Under the pieces are notes generated by a model, which saw only the letters and a list, made by a program, of their open reading frames with translations, had not been told where the DNA came from and did no database searches. DNA of 35,722 nucleotides from RYN-428 sp035551995 (GTDB taxonomy: Bacteria > Planctomycetota > Phycisphaerae > Tepidisphaerales > Tepidisphaeraceae). The stretch's first letter is position 1. Each line of letters starts with the position of its first letter. Position numbers and translations under genes: made by a program. The stretch lies in NCBI GenBank assembly GCA_035551995.1, contig DASZME010000049.1:1-35722 (forward strand), read 5' to 3'. This document shows positions 9,113 through 17,182 of the stretch, piece by piece.

Positions 9113-9472
9113 CGAAATCGAGCGCGCGAAAAAGCTGAAGAAGCAAGTGCACAGCGACCCCAATACGGCACGAGGCGTTTTTGTTTTGGTCCAGACGTTG
9201 TTGCTGCTGCCGGAATTGGTCTGAGTTGAGCGGAATCGCGAACGCCGCAAGCGGCGCCGCAAAACGCGGAGTCGGTGCAACCGCGCGAGAATACCATGGA
9301 TCCATCGCGCCTGACCACGTCACCCGTTTTGCATTCCACGAATTCCGTTCACCCTGCTCGGACTACTTGGGACGGGTCGTTCAAGCTCCGACGACGGAGG
9401 CGGTTAGCGAGCGCCGCGGCGCCGCTGATCCGCTTGTAGATACTTTTCTCATTCCCATTACAATCCGACCCC
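9113..9472. other. Intergenic region before trpE, no gene
   Basis: No credible gene is present on either strand. It contains the second copy of the hairpin element (9235-9278) and no convincing terminator for the upstream gene. No Trp-codon-rich leader peptide or tandem anti-terminator stem typical of trp attenuation is visible before trpE. Confidence 0.55.
9235..9278 (+). ncRNA. Candidate structured RNA element, copy 2
   Basis: Stem CGCCGC (9243-9248) pairs with GCGGCG (9251-9256) over AA and is followed at once by CCGCAAAACG, then CGGAGTCGGTGC. ATCGC lies just upstream. Compared with copy 1 at 6026-6074, the second stem pair changes from C-G to G-C while pairing is kept. The copy lies about 195 bases before the trpE start and about 120 bases after the preceding stop, so its target gene is uncertain. 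Confidence 0.3.
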
Positions 9473-10981
9473 ATGCGGCGGTATTTTCCGGATTTTGCAT
9501 CGTTCTCGGCGTCGGCGGGGGAAGCCGACGTCATTCCCGTTTATCGGCAGCTTCTGGGCGATCGGCTCACGCCCGTCAGCGCGTTCGAAGTGCTCGGGCG
9601 AGACGCCAACGCGTTTCTGCTCGAAAGCGTCGTCGGCGGAGAAAAAATCGCGCGCTACAGCTTTATCGCCACCTCCCCTTCGATCATCTACCAGGTGAGC
9701 GACGGCGCCGCCTCGATTGTCCCCGGCGGCTCCGGGTCATCGGAGACGGCCCGGCATTTTACAACCACCGATCCGCTGACGGATCTTCAGCGTCTGCTCC
9801 CCCGGCGCCGGTATAAGCAGGATCCGCATCTGCCGGCGTTCACCGGCGGATTGGTCGGATACGCGGGATACGACACCATTCGATACTATGAGGGGGAAAA
9901 GCTGCCGAATCCGCCGAAGGACGATCGCGATCTCCCGGACCTGCTTTTCGGTTTGTACAACGAAATGGTGATCTTCGATCACGTCGATAAGACGATCAAG
10001 ATAGTGGCCAACGCTGACTTGAGCGCGCATCCGGACGCGGCGTCCGCCTATCGAGACGCCGGGGAGCGGATCGACGATATCGTAGCGCGCCTGCAACGGC
10101 CGCCGTCGTCGGCGCTGGGCGAGATTGATCCGGGAGGGCAGCCCACCCTGGCTTTTCAAAGCAACTTCACGAAACAAGAATTTGAAAGCGCGGTGCGCAA
10201 GGGGCAGGAATATATCAAGGCCGGCGACATCTTTCAGTTCGTCCCCAGCCAGCGCTTGCGGGTGAAAAGCGATGCTGATCCGTTCGACGTTTACCGCGCG
10301 CTGCGGATCATTAATCCATCGCCGTTCATGTTTTATTTGAAAAGTCCAAAATGCACGCTGATCGGATCGAGTCCGGAAATTCTCTGTCGAACCGAGAACG
10401 GCAAAGCGACCACGCGCCCCCTGGCCGGCACGCGCCGCCGGGGGGCGACGCCGGAAGAAGATCGGCTGCTTGAAGCGGAGCTGCTGGCGGACCCCAAGGA
10501 GCGGGCCGAGCATATCATGCTGGTGGACTTGCATCGGAACGATATCGGGCGCGTTTGCCGGATCGGGTCGGTGAAGGTGAGTGACGTGATGACTGTCGAG
10601 CGGTACAGCCACGTCATGCACATCACCACGAACGTGACGGGAACCCTTGCCGACCAGATGACTTCTTTCGACGCCCTGCGCGTTTCGTTGCCGGTCGGCA
10701 CCGTCAGCGGCGCCCCGAAGATTCGGGCGATGCAGATTATCGACGAGCTTGAACCGACCCGCCGAGGCCCTTACGGGGGCGCGGTGGGTTATTTGGACTT
10801 TGCAGGCGACATGGATACTTGCATCGCGCTTCGCACCATCGTGTGGCAGAACGGTTTCTTTGACGTTCAGGCGGGGGCGGGCGTGGTGGCCGACTCTATT
10901 CCCTCCAGTGAATATGACGAAACGATGAGCAAAGCTAAAGCGATGCTTAAAGCCGTGCAGATTGCCGAAGGGGGCTTTTAG
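9473..10981 (+). CDS. trpE: Anthranilate synthase component I
   Basis: This enzyme converts chorismate with ammonia (from the TrpG glutaminase) to anthranilate, the first step of tryptophan synthesis, in the cytoplasm. At 502 residues it has normal family length. The tryptophan feedback site LLES-x10-S is intact at about residues 49-63, which marks TrpE rather than PabB and predicts feedback inhibition. The chorismate-binding domain shows GSSPEILCR (about 297), RPLAGTRRRG (about 315), EHIMLVDLHRND (about 345) and LPVGTVSGAPKIRAMQIIDE (about 405). It stands alone here: no trpG, trpD or trpC is next to it. The ATG at 9473 gives the usual N terminus. Its last four bases overlap the convergent lipoprotein gene. 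Confidence 0.97.
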   Translation: MRRYFPDFASFSASAGEADVIPVYRQLLGDRLTPVSAFEVLGRDANAFLLESVVGGEKIARYSFIATSPSIIYQVSDGAASIVPGGSGSSETARHFTTTDPLTDLQRLLPRRRYKQDPHLPAFTGGLVGYAGYDTIRYYEGEKLPNPPKDDRDLPDLLFGLYNEMVIFDHVDKTIKIVANADLSAHPDAASAYRDAGERIDDIVARLQRPPSSALGEIDPGGQPTLAFQSNFTKQEFESAVRKGQEYIKAGDIFQFVPSQRLRVKSDADPFDVYRALRIINPSPFMFYLKSPKCTLIGSSPEILCRTENGKATTRPLAGTRRRGATPEEDRLLEAELLADPKERAEHIMLVDLHRNDIGRVCRIGSVKVSDVMTVERYSHVMHITTNVTGTLADQMTSFDALRVSLPVGTVSGAPKIRAMQIIDELEPTRRGPYGGAVGYLDFAGDMDTCIALRTIVWQNGFFDVQAGAGVVADSIPSSEYDETMSKAKAMLKAVQIAEGGF

Positions 10982-11304
10982 CGCCCGTGCGATTCGCCGC
11001 CGTGGCCGCCGCCACCGATATGACCGCCGCCTTCATGTCCGCCAAACGCATGGCCTCCTTCGTGACCGCCTCCAAAATGGCCGCTGCGAAAGCGAGCGTC
11101 ATGTTCGCCTCGGGCTTCGTGGTACCAATGTCCGCCATGATCGCGGTAGACCCAGTACGGCCCATCGTAGTATCCACCCCAATACCATGAATCATAAACC
11201 ACCGGCCCGACGCCCACTACCGGCGGCCCATCCTCCACTTCCCCATAGCACCCGCCCAGACCCAAAATCGCAAACAGCGCCACGCTCATTAAACCGATTT
11301 TCAT
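10978..11304 (-). CDS. Small His/Gly-rich lipoprotein
   Basis: This is a predicted secreted lipoprotein of 108 residues. The N terminus MKIGLMSVALFAILGLGGC is a signal peptide ending in a lipobox (LGGC), with lipidated Cys19. The middle is rich in Tyr, Trp and Gly, and the last fifty residues hold about eleven histidines in a GGH/GGHEGG pattern, which could bind metal ions such as Ni or Zn. The frame is open upstream, but the ATG at 11304 has GGGAG five bases before it and gives the signal peptide, so the longer version is rejected. Its stop overlaps the trpE stop tail to tail. I recognise no family and no enzymatic motif. Confidence 0.75.
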   Translation of the reverse strand: MKIGLMSVALFAILGLGGCYGEVEDGPPVVGVGPVVYDSWYWGGYYDGPYWVYRDHGGHWYHEARGEHDARFRSGHFGGGHEGGHAFGGHEGGGHIGGGGHGGESHGR

Positions 11305-11360
11305 GGTTGCTCCCGGAAACACATTTTCCGCTTTAAGGCTACAAATCCGGCGCCAGTGGA

Positions 11361-11585
11361 TCACTCGTCTCCCTCTGGCGCCAAACCAATTTCGATGAGG
11401 ACGGCGCCGTCCGTTTCGCGCCGGCAGATCATCAATTCAAAGCTATCGCCCGCCGGACCCCGTAAGCCAATGTCGTCGGGTTGATCCTCCCACGGTCCAA
11501 ATTGATCGTCGAGCGATCGACGATCGGCTTTGCTTTCGGGAATCAGTTCAACTCGCCGCAACGATTTGTTACATTCGACGCGCAT
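11361..11585 (-). CDS. Small hypothetical protein
   Basis: This is a predicted soluble, acidic protein of 74 residues (MRVECNKSLRRVELIPESK at the start, ending IEIGLAPEGDE) with no signal peptide, membrane segment or motif I recognise. It lies between pgm (about 65 bases upstream) and the lipoprotein gene on the same strand and could be co-transcribed with both. An in-frame TTG at 11630 would add fifteen residues. Neither start has a strong ribosome binding site, so the start is uncertain and the gene itself is only moderately supported. Confidence 0.5.
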   Translation of the reverse strand: MRVECNKSLRRVELIPESKADRRSLDDQFGPWEDQPDDIGLRGPAGDSFELMICRRETDGAVLIEIGLAPEGDE

Positions 11586-11651
11586 ATCGACGCCCGTGTT
11601 CGGATTCCCGCCTGATTGTAGCACGGGCAATCCGTTTCGCGCCGGCGCGGC

Positions 11652-13298
11652 TCAACCGGCGGGAAGCGCCCGGGTGACGATGTCTCTTGCCTCGTCCATG
11701 ATCCGTTGCAGATGGGCCTGGCTCTGCATGCTCTCCGCGTAGATTTTATAGACGTTTTCGGTTCCCGACGGACGTGCCGCGAACCACCCGTTGGCCGCTG
11801 TGACCTTTAATCCGCCGATGGCGGCGTCGTTGCCGGGTGCGCGGGTAAGCCGCGCGATGATCGGCTCGCCCGCCAGACTGGTTTCCTTGACCTGCTCGGG
11901 CGAGAGTTTTTTGAGGGCGGCTTTCTGGGCGGGCGTCGCCGGGGCGTCGGCGCGGGTGTAATAGGGCGTCCCGAATTGATCGGCGATCTCGCGAAAATGC
12001 TCGCCGGGGTCTTTGCCGGTGCGGGCGGTCATCTCCGCCGCCAGGAGATCGAGAATGATTCCGTCTTTATCGGTGCTCCAGACGGTCCCATCCTGCCGCA
12101 GGAAGCTGGCGCCGGCGCTTTCTTCGCCGCCGAAGCCGAGCGAGCCGTCGAATAATCCATCCACGAACCACTTAAAGCCGACGGGAACCTCCACCAATCG
12201 TCTTCCCAAAGAAGCGGCCACGCGGTCGATGATTCCGCTGCTGACCAGCGTTTTGCCTATCCCGGCGTCGCCGCGCCAAAGCGGCCGGTGCGAAAAAAGA
12301 TAGCGGATCGCCGCCGCCAAATAATGATTCGGATTCATCAACCCCGCCGACGGCGTTACGATCCCGTGCCGATCCGAATCCGGATCGTTCCCGAACGCGA
12401 CACGGTATTTATCCTTCAGCGCGATCAGCTTGGCCATCGCATACGGGCTGGAACAGTCCATGCGAATCTGGCCGTCGTGATCGACGGTCATGAACGAAAA
12501 CCTCGGATCGACGACCTTGTTCACGATGGTCATATCCAACCCGTATCGCTCCCTGATCGGCTCCCAGTATTCAACGCTCGCCCCGCCGAGCGGATCGACG
12601 CCGATCTTGACCTTCGCGTTTTTCACGGCATCCAAATCGACGATGTTTTTCAGATCATCGACATACGGCTTAACGAGATCGACGGCGTGCGTGATCGAAG
12701 CGCGAATCGCCCGCGCGAACGGCAGGCGTTTTACCTCGCGATTCCCGCCGCCCAGCAGCGCGTTGGCGCGATCCTGAACCCACTGCGTAATATCGACGTC
12801 GGCCGGCCCCCCGTTGGTCGGGTTATACTTAAACCCGCCGTCGCGCGGCGGATTGTGCGACGGCGTAATGACGATTCCATCGGCGAAGCCCCTTTCGCGG
12901 CCCTTGTTGTATACCAGGATGGCGTGCGAAATGACCGGCGTGGGCGTGAAGCCGTCCCCCTGCTGAATGATCGTCTCCACCCCGTTGGCCGCCAGAACTT
13001 CCAGCGCGGTATGCTCGGCCGGCGCCGACAGCGCATGCGTATCTTTCCCCATGTACAACGGCCCGTCGATCCCCTTGCTCTTGCGGTATTCGCAGATCGC
13101 CTGCGTGATCGCCAGGATATGGGCCTCGGTGAACGATCCATCCATCGGCGTGCCGCGATGACCGCTGGTGCCGAAACTCACTAGCTGCTGCGGATCGGAC
13201 AACTCCGGCTGACGCGAAACATATTCGGCGATCAGTTTGTTTGGATCGATCAGCAAACTTGCGGGAGCGGGTTTACCGGCAAGGGAAGACAGAGCCAT
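11652..13298 (-). CDS. pgm: Phosphoglucomutase, alpha-D-glucose specific
   Basis: This enzyme interconverts glucose 1-phosphate and glucose 6-phosphate and feeds glycogen and nucleotide-sugar synthesis. It has 548 residues, almost the length of the Escherichia coli Pgm type. It shows the substrate loop SFGTSGHRG near the N terminus, the phosphoserine loop ITPSHNPPRDGG (about residue 145), the Mg-binding loop DPDSDRHGIV (about 304), the sugar-specificity loop GGEESAGAS (about 388) and the phosphate-binding loop ARPSGTENVYKIY near the C terminus. All catalytic parts are present. The frame is open another 49 codons upstream, but MALSSLAGKPAPAS at 13298 is preferred because AAAGGG lies about ten bases before it and homologues start here. 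Confidence 0.96.
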   Translation of the reverse strand: MALSSLAGKPAPASLLIDPNKLIAEYVSRQPELSDPQQLVSFGTSGHRGTPMDGSFTEAHILAITQAICEYRKSKGIDGPLYMGKDTHALSAPAEHTALEVLAANGVETIIQQGDGFTPTPVISHAILVYNKGRERGFADGIVITPSHNPPRDGGFKYNPTNGGPADVDITQWVQDRANALLGGGNREVKRLPFARAIRASITHAVDLVKPYVDDLKNIVDLDAVKNAKVKIGVDPLGGASVEYWEPIRERYGLDMTIVNKVVDPRFSFMTVDHDGQIRMDCSSPYAMAKLIALKDKYRVAFGNDPDSDRHGIVTPSAGLMNPNHYLAAAIRYLFSHRPLWRGDAGIGKTLVSSGIIDRVAASLGRRLVEVPVGFKWFVDGLFDGSLGFGGEESAGASFLRQDGTVWSTDKDGIILDLLAAEMTARTGKDPGEHFREIADQFGTPYYTRADAPATPAQKAALKKLSPEQVKETSLAGEPIIARLTRAPGNDAAIGGLKVTAANGWFAARPSGTENVYKIYAESMQSQAHLQRIMDEARDIVTRALPAG

Positions 13299-13578
13299 AT
13301 GCGTTACGCCCTTTCGTTTTAGCGGAGCCAATGGCCAAATGCTAACTTCGCGCCCGGAGGAAAACGAATCGAAAAATCGTTCCTGCGATCCCGCAAGGCG
13401 GATGTGTCGACATTTCCTGCCGATCCGTCGGCCGCCATTTTGCAATTGCCATGAGAAAATCTCGCTCGATGCAATACGCGTCCTTCCATCATCCGCAAAG
13501 CGATGATCACCAGATATCCTTTCCGTATCGACCCGCAGAGACTATTCTGTCGGTTCAGCGAAAGGAAAGTGGCGATAC

Positions 13579-14496
13579 ATGGCGGGAACATTGCTTGTGC
13601 GCGATCTTGTCAAACGCTACGGCGACGTCGAAGCCGTTCGCGGCGTGAGCTTTGAAGTCGCCGACGGCGAAGTCTTTGGCTTGCTCGGTCCCAACGGCGC
13701 GGGAAAAACGTCCACGGTCGAGTGCATCATCGGACTCCGCCGGCCTGATTCCGGCGCCATCCAACTCTGCGGCTTTGACGCGCTGACGAATCCCGATCAG
13801 GTGAAGGAGCGCATCGGCGTCGCCCTCCAATCCACCGCCCTTCAGGATAAAATCACGCCGCGCGAGGCGCTGACGCTCTTTGGATCGTTCTATGGTCGCC
13901 ATGTCGATGTTCAGACGTTGATTTCGCGTTTTTCGTTGCAGGAGAAAGCCGACGCGCCGTTTGATTCGCTTTCGGGCGGTCAACGCCAACGTCTGGCGTT
14001 GGCGTTGGCGTTCGTGAATGAGCCGGAGGTTTTATTTCTGGACGAGCCGACGACCGGCCTTGATCCGCAATCCCGGCGCGATCTGCATGCCGACATTCTT
14101 CAGATGCGAAAAGAAGGCCGAACGGTCGTGCTGACGACGCACTACATCGAGGAAGCGCATTCGCTTTGCGATCGCGTGGCCATTATCGATCACGGCAAGG
14201 TCATCGCGATCGGCAAACCAGACGAAATGATCGCCGTTTCCAAGGCGACGCTCCGAGTGACGGTGCAGGCGACCAAGCCATTGGATGCCGGGCGGCTGTC
14301 GGCGCTGGCCACGGTGCAGCACGCCGACGTCAGTAACGGCCGGGCCGTGCTGAAGACCGCAAACGTGAGCCAGACGATCATCGACGTCGTTCGCGCGTTG
14401 GATGAAACCGGCAATGAATTGATCGACCTTCAGATCAATCGGCCATCGCTGGAAGACGTGTTCATCGAGCTGACCGGTAGCAGCTTGCGGGATTAA
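13579..14496 (+). CDS. ABC-2 type transporter ATP-binding protein
   Basis: This is the ATPase subunit (305 residues) of an exporter of the DrrA/CcmA/NatA class, acting on the cytoplasmic face with the permease encoded next. Walker A GPNGAGKTS is at about residues 37-45, the Q-loop at VALQSTALQDKITPREALTL, the signature LSGGQRQRLALALA at about 131, Walker B LFLDEPTTGLDP at about 151, and the switch histidine in LTTHYIEEAHSLCDR. The C-terminal 80 residues form the extra domain usual in this class. AGGAAAG lies upstream of the ATG. The substrate is not predictable; drugs, lipids, polysaccharides and sodium are all known for the class. Confidence 0.93.
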   Translation: MAGTLLVRDLVKRYGDVEAVRGVSFEVADGEVFGLLGPNGAGKTSTVECIIGLRRPDSGAIQLCGFDALTNPDQVKERIGVALQSTALQDKITPREALTLFGSFYGRHVDVQTLISRFSLQEKADAPFDSLSGGQRQRLALALAFVNEPEVLFLDEPTTGLDPQSRRDLHADILQMRKEGRTVVLTTHYIEEAHSLCDRVAIIDHGKVIAIGKPDEMIAVSKATLRVTVQATKPLDAGRLSALATVQHADVSNGRAVLKTANVSQTIIDVVRALDETGNELIDLQINRPSLEDVFIELTGSSLRD

Positions 14497-14614
14497 GCAT
14501 GGAGCGATACTGCATGAAAAAACGCGAAAGAAGATTCGAATCGATTTGAATATTTTTCGGCCACCCTTTGATGTGCGACGAGGGTCGGCATCCCGACGCG
14601 CGATGAGACTCACC

Positions 14615-16033
14615 ATGAACGGACTTCTCCAACATCTCGCCCTCTCGCTGCGGCTGAATTTTCGCAGCAAGCAGGCGATCATTTACGGTTACGTCGTTCC
14701 TATTTTCTTTCTCTTTGCGCTGGGCAGCGTGTTTGCGACCAAGCCGCCGTTGCTGAGGGACATGGGCAGGCTGCTGACGGTTACCATCCTCGGCGGCGCG
14801 TGTTTCGGCATGCCGACGGCGATGGTCGCCGAGCGGGAGCGCGGCGTGTGGCGCCGGTATCGGCTTCTGCCGGCCGCGACCGGGGGAATCATTCTTTCCG
14901 CCATGGTCGCGCGCTTCGTCATTATCCTTTCAGCCGCCGTCATGCAGATCGCGCTGGCCCGGCTGATTTACAAAACGCCGTTCCCGCAGCATCCCATCGA
15001 CATGCTTGGCGCCTTTGTTTTTGTCTGCTTTGCCTTCCTGGGATTGGGGCTGGTGATCGCGATGGTTTCCGACAATGTGCCGGCCGTGCAGGCGATGGGA
15101 CAAGCGATTTTCCTGCCGTTGATCATCATCGGCGGCGTTGGCGTCAGACTCGAATCGCTTCCGGCGTGGGCGATTCATATCGCCGGATTTCTTCCCGGGA
15201 TTTATGCCGTCAATGCGCTCCAGGCGTGTCAGATGGGGCCGGGGCTGATCGCCCGGCGATTCGATTTGCTGTCGCTGACCATCATCGGATTGGCGGCGAT
15301 CGTCGCCGGGGCGAAATTGTTTCGCTGGGACGTGGGACAAAAACTCACCGGACCGGCCAAGGGCTGGGTTGCTGTGGCCGTTGTGGGATGGCTGTTGGTG
15401 GGATTCGGCGCCGAATTCGCAAACCGCGTAAAGGCGGCGTTGACGCCGGGCGAGCCTCCGGCGGTCGTCGCAAAAATTCCGCCGGCGACGACGCACGCAT
15501 CGCCGGCGACGACCCAATCCGTAGCGATCGCGCCGCCGGCTGAAGCCAAGGCGCCCTGGGAAAAATTGACGCAAAAGGAGATCGATTCCATCACCTACGA
15601 CGATCTTCCCGACGACGGCGGCACGGTCACGCCGTTGGCGGCGGACTTAAACAGTCTCGACGACGACGGCCGCAAGCGGATGGAGAATTTCAACGACGCT
15701 TTGTCGGATTGGGCGCCGGGGCAGGTGGAAAATATTCCGCAGCGGGTGCGCAATCTGCTGAGTCTCTGCGCCGTCGCGGATATCGTCGAAGATCAGCATG
15801 AAGCGCAGATTCCTTATGTGGTTTTCAACTACATGAGGGCGAACATCCAGAAGGATCAGCTGACCAAGGCCGTCGCATGGGTGGTTCTCAACCCCAGCGA
15901 GGGGACGGCGCCGACGAACATCAAGGATATGAAAGAATTGGGGATCGACGGCGAAGTTCCCGAAGATACGGTTCGCGAGCGCGCGACGTTATATGGGAAG
16001 AAGCTGTTGTTTCGCCTGCTGAAAAAGGGTTAG
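14615..16033 (+). CDS. ABC-2 type permease with a soluble C-terminal extension
   Basis: This is the membrane subunit (472 residues) partnering the ATPase at 13579. The first about 270 residues hold seven to eight hydrophobic segments (for example IIYGYVVPIFFLFALGSVF, IILSAMVARFVIILSAAV and GAFVFVCFAFLGLGLVIAMV) with the ABC-2 type loop ERERGVWRRYRLLP after the second one. A Pro/Ala/Thr linker follows (about 275-310) and then a soluble domain of about 160 residues that contains LCAVADIVEDQHEAQIPYVV and ends LYGKKLLFRLLKKG. This extension is not part of a normal ABC-2 permease. The frame is open to a TTG at 14546; ATGs at 14603 and 14615 are better candidates, and the protein starting MNGLLQHLALSLRLNFRSK fits the family. 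Confidence 0.85.
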   Translation: MNGLLQHLALSLRLNFRSKQAIIYGYVVPIFFLFALGSVFATKPPLLRDMGRLLTVTILGGACFGMPTAMVAERERGVWRRYRLLPAATGGIILSAMVARFVIILSAAVMQIALARLIYKTPFPQHPIDMLGAFVFVCFAFLGLGLVIAMVSDNVPAVQAMGQAIFLPLIIIGGVGVRLESLPAWAIHIAGFLPGIYAVNALQACQMGPGLIARRFDLLSLTIIGLAAIVAGAKLFRWDVGQKLTGPAKGWVAVAVVGWLLVGFGAEFANRVKAALTPGEPPAVVAKIPPATTHASPATTQSVAIAPPAEAKAPWEKLTQKEIDSITYDDLPDDGGTVTPLAADLNSLDDDGRKRMENFNDALSDWAPGQVENIPQRVRNLLSLCAVADIVEDQHEAQIPYVVFNYMRANIQKDQLTKAVAWVVLNPSEGTAPTNIKDMKELGIDGEVPEDTVRERATLYGKKLLFRLLKKG

Positions 16034-16223
16034 ACGCCCTGGCATGACCACACGGAAACGAGGCTTTGGTTCCCGGCTATAACGAGCGGTTTCAATTCCA
16101 CGATGCAATTTGTCCTTCACGTCGGCGCGGGTAAAATAGGGAGTGGTCAGGGCGCCATCGAACATTTTAGTCTTCAGCGGAAGAACGCCGCGCGAGGCCC
16201 GGGCCACAGGCGTGGAGTCAATT

Positions 16224-17057
16224 ATGCGAGACGAAAAATCCGATTCGAAAAACGAGGCGAAATTTCCTCTCAATGATATCACCCCCGTTCTGCAGGGATG
16301 GGATTACGAGCCGGGCACCATCAACGTGCGCAAGGTGGCCGGCGTGGACGGCCAACCCAAGCTCCAGATGCGGCTGGACCTGGGCCTTCTCCAGATGGAA
16401 CTGAATGGCCGTCCCGACGGCCTGCGACCCCATGGTTGCGAATCATTGCTCGACTATGCCGAGCAACTGCTTTCTGAGCATCGTAAAGAGCACGGCACCG
16501 AGCTGGGCTTTCACCTCAGCGGCGCCCAATGCCAACTCCTTCGCGAAGAAGCGGCGATGTATTATCACCGCTACCTGAGCCTCTTCGTGCTGGAAGAATT
16601 TCCCGGCGTCGTCCGCGACACGGCCCGCAATCTGCGCGTGATGGATCTCTGCGGCCAATATGCCGAGGACGAGGAAGACCGGCTGATTCTCGAGCAGTAT
16701 CGCCCGTACATCACGATGATGCACGTTCGAGCGCGGGCGTCGATCCTATTCAAGGATCAGGAGTACGCCGACGCAATGGCCGCCGTCGAAGCGGGGCTGA
16801 AGAACATCAGGGAATTTTTCATCAGCTTCGGCCAGGAACAGGCGTATGCCCGATCGAACGAGGTTCGGGTTCTCAAGCGTTTTGCCCGCGAGATTCGGCG
16901 GAAGCTGCCGGTGAATCCCCTGGATCGGCTGCGGCGCAAATTGGAAAAAGCGATCAAGGCCGAGCGGTATGAGCAAGCCGCCAAGCTGCGCGATAAAATC
17001 TCGGCGATGGAGCGTGCGGGAAACGCCGGTAGCGAAAACGCAAAACAAATTCGTTGA
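16224..17057 (+). CDS. UVR-motif (UvrB/UvrC interaction domain) protein
   Basis: This is a cytoplasmic protein of 277 residues. The C terminus carries a UVR domain at about residues 230-260 (DRLRRKLEKAIKAERYEQAA followed by KLRDKI), the paired-helix module that lets UvrB and UvrC bind each other and that also occurs in McsA and Clp partners. The middle is a helical region with LREEAAMYYHRYLSLFVLEE and a segment YADAMAAVEAGLKNIREFFI that resembles a tetratricopeptide-like helix pair. There are no zinc-binding CxxC pairs and no nuclease motif, so it is neither UvrC nor McsA. The ATG at 16224 is chosen over a start 27 codons upstream because GGAG lies six bases before it. Its role is unknown; an adaptor function is an inference. 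Confidence 0.83.
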   Translation: MRDEKSDSKNEAKFPLNDITPVLQGWDYEPGTINVRKVAGVDGQPKLQMRLDLGLLQMELNGRPDGLRPHGCESLLDYAEQLLSEHRKEHGTELGFHLSGAQCQLLREEAAMYYHRYLSLFVLEEFPGVVRDTARNLRVMDLCGQYAEDEEDRLILEQYRPYITMMHVRARASILFKDQEYADAMAAVEAGLKNIREFFISFGQEQAYARSNEVRVLKRFAREIRRKLPVNPLDRLRRKLEKAIKAERYEQAAKLRDKISAMERAGNAGSENAKQIR

Positions 17058-17182
17058 CCATTGCGGCGTCGCGTGGCGCAACGTCGGTCGGATGGCGCGA
17101 TCTCGGTCGAATCGCGCAATTTCGCGTAGCGCCCCTTTTTTGACGAAATGCGACGCCGCGGTGATTGAACGAACGCCACCGG

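Noticed and set aside
12288..13184. Open frame of 298 codons on the plus strand
   Set aside because: Antisense to pgm, whose active-site loops are all present on the other strand.
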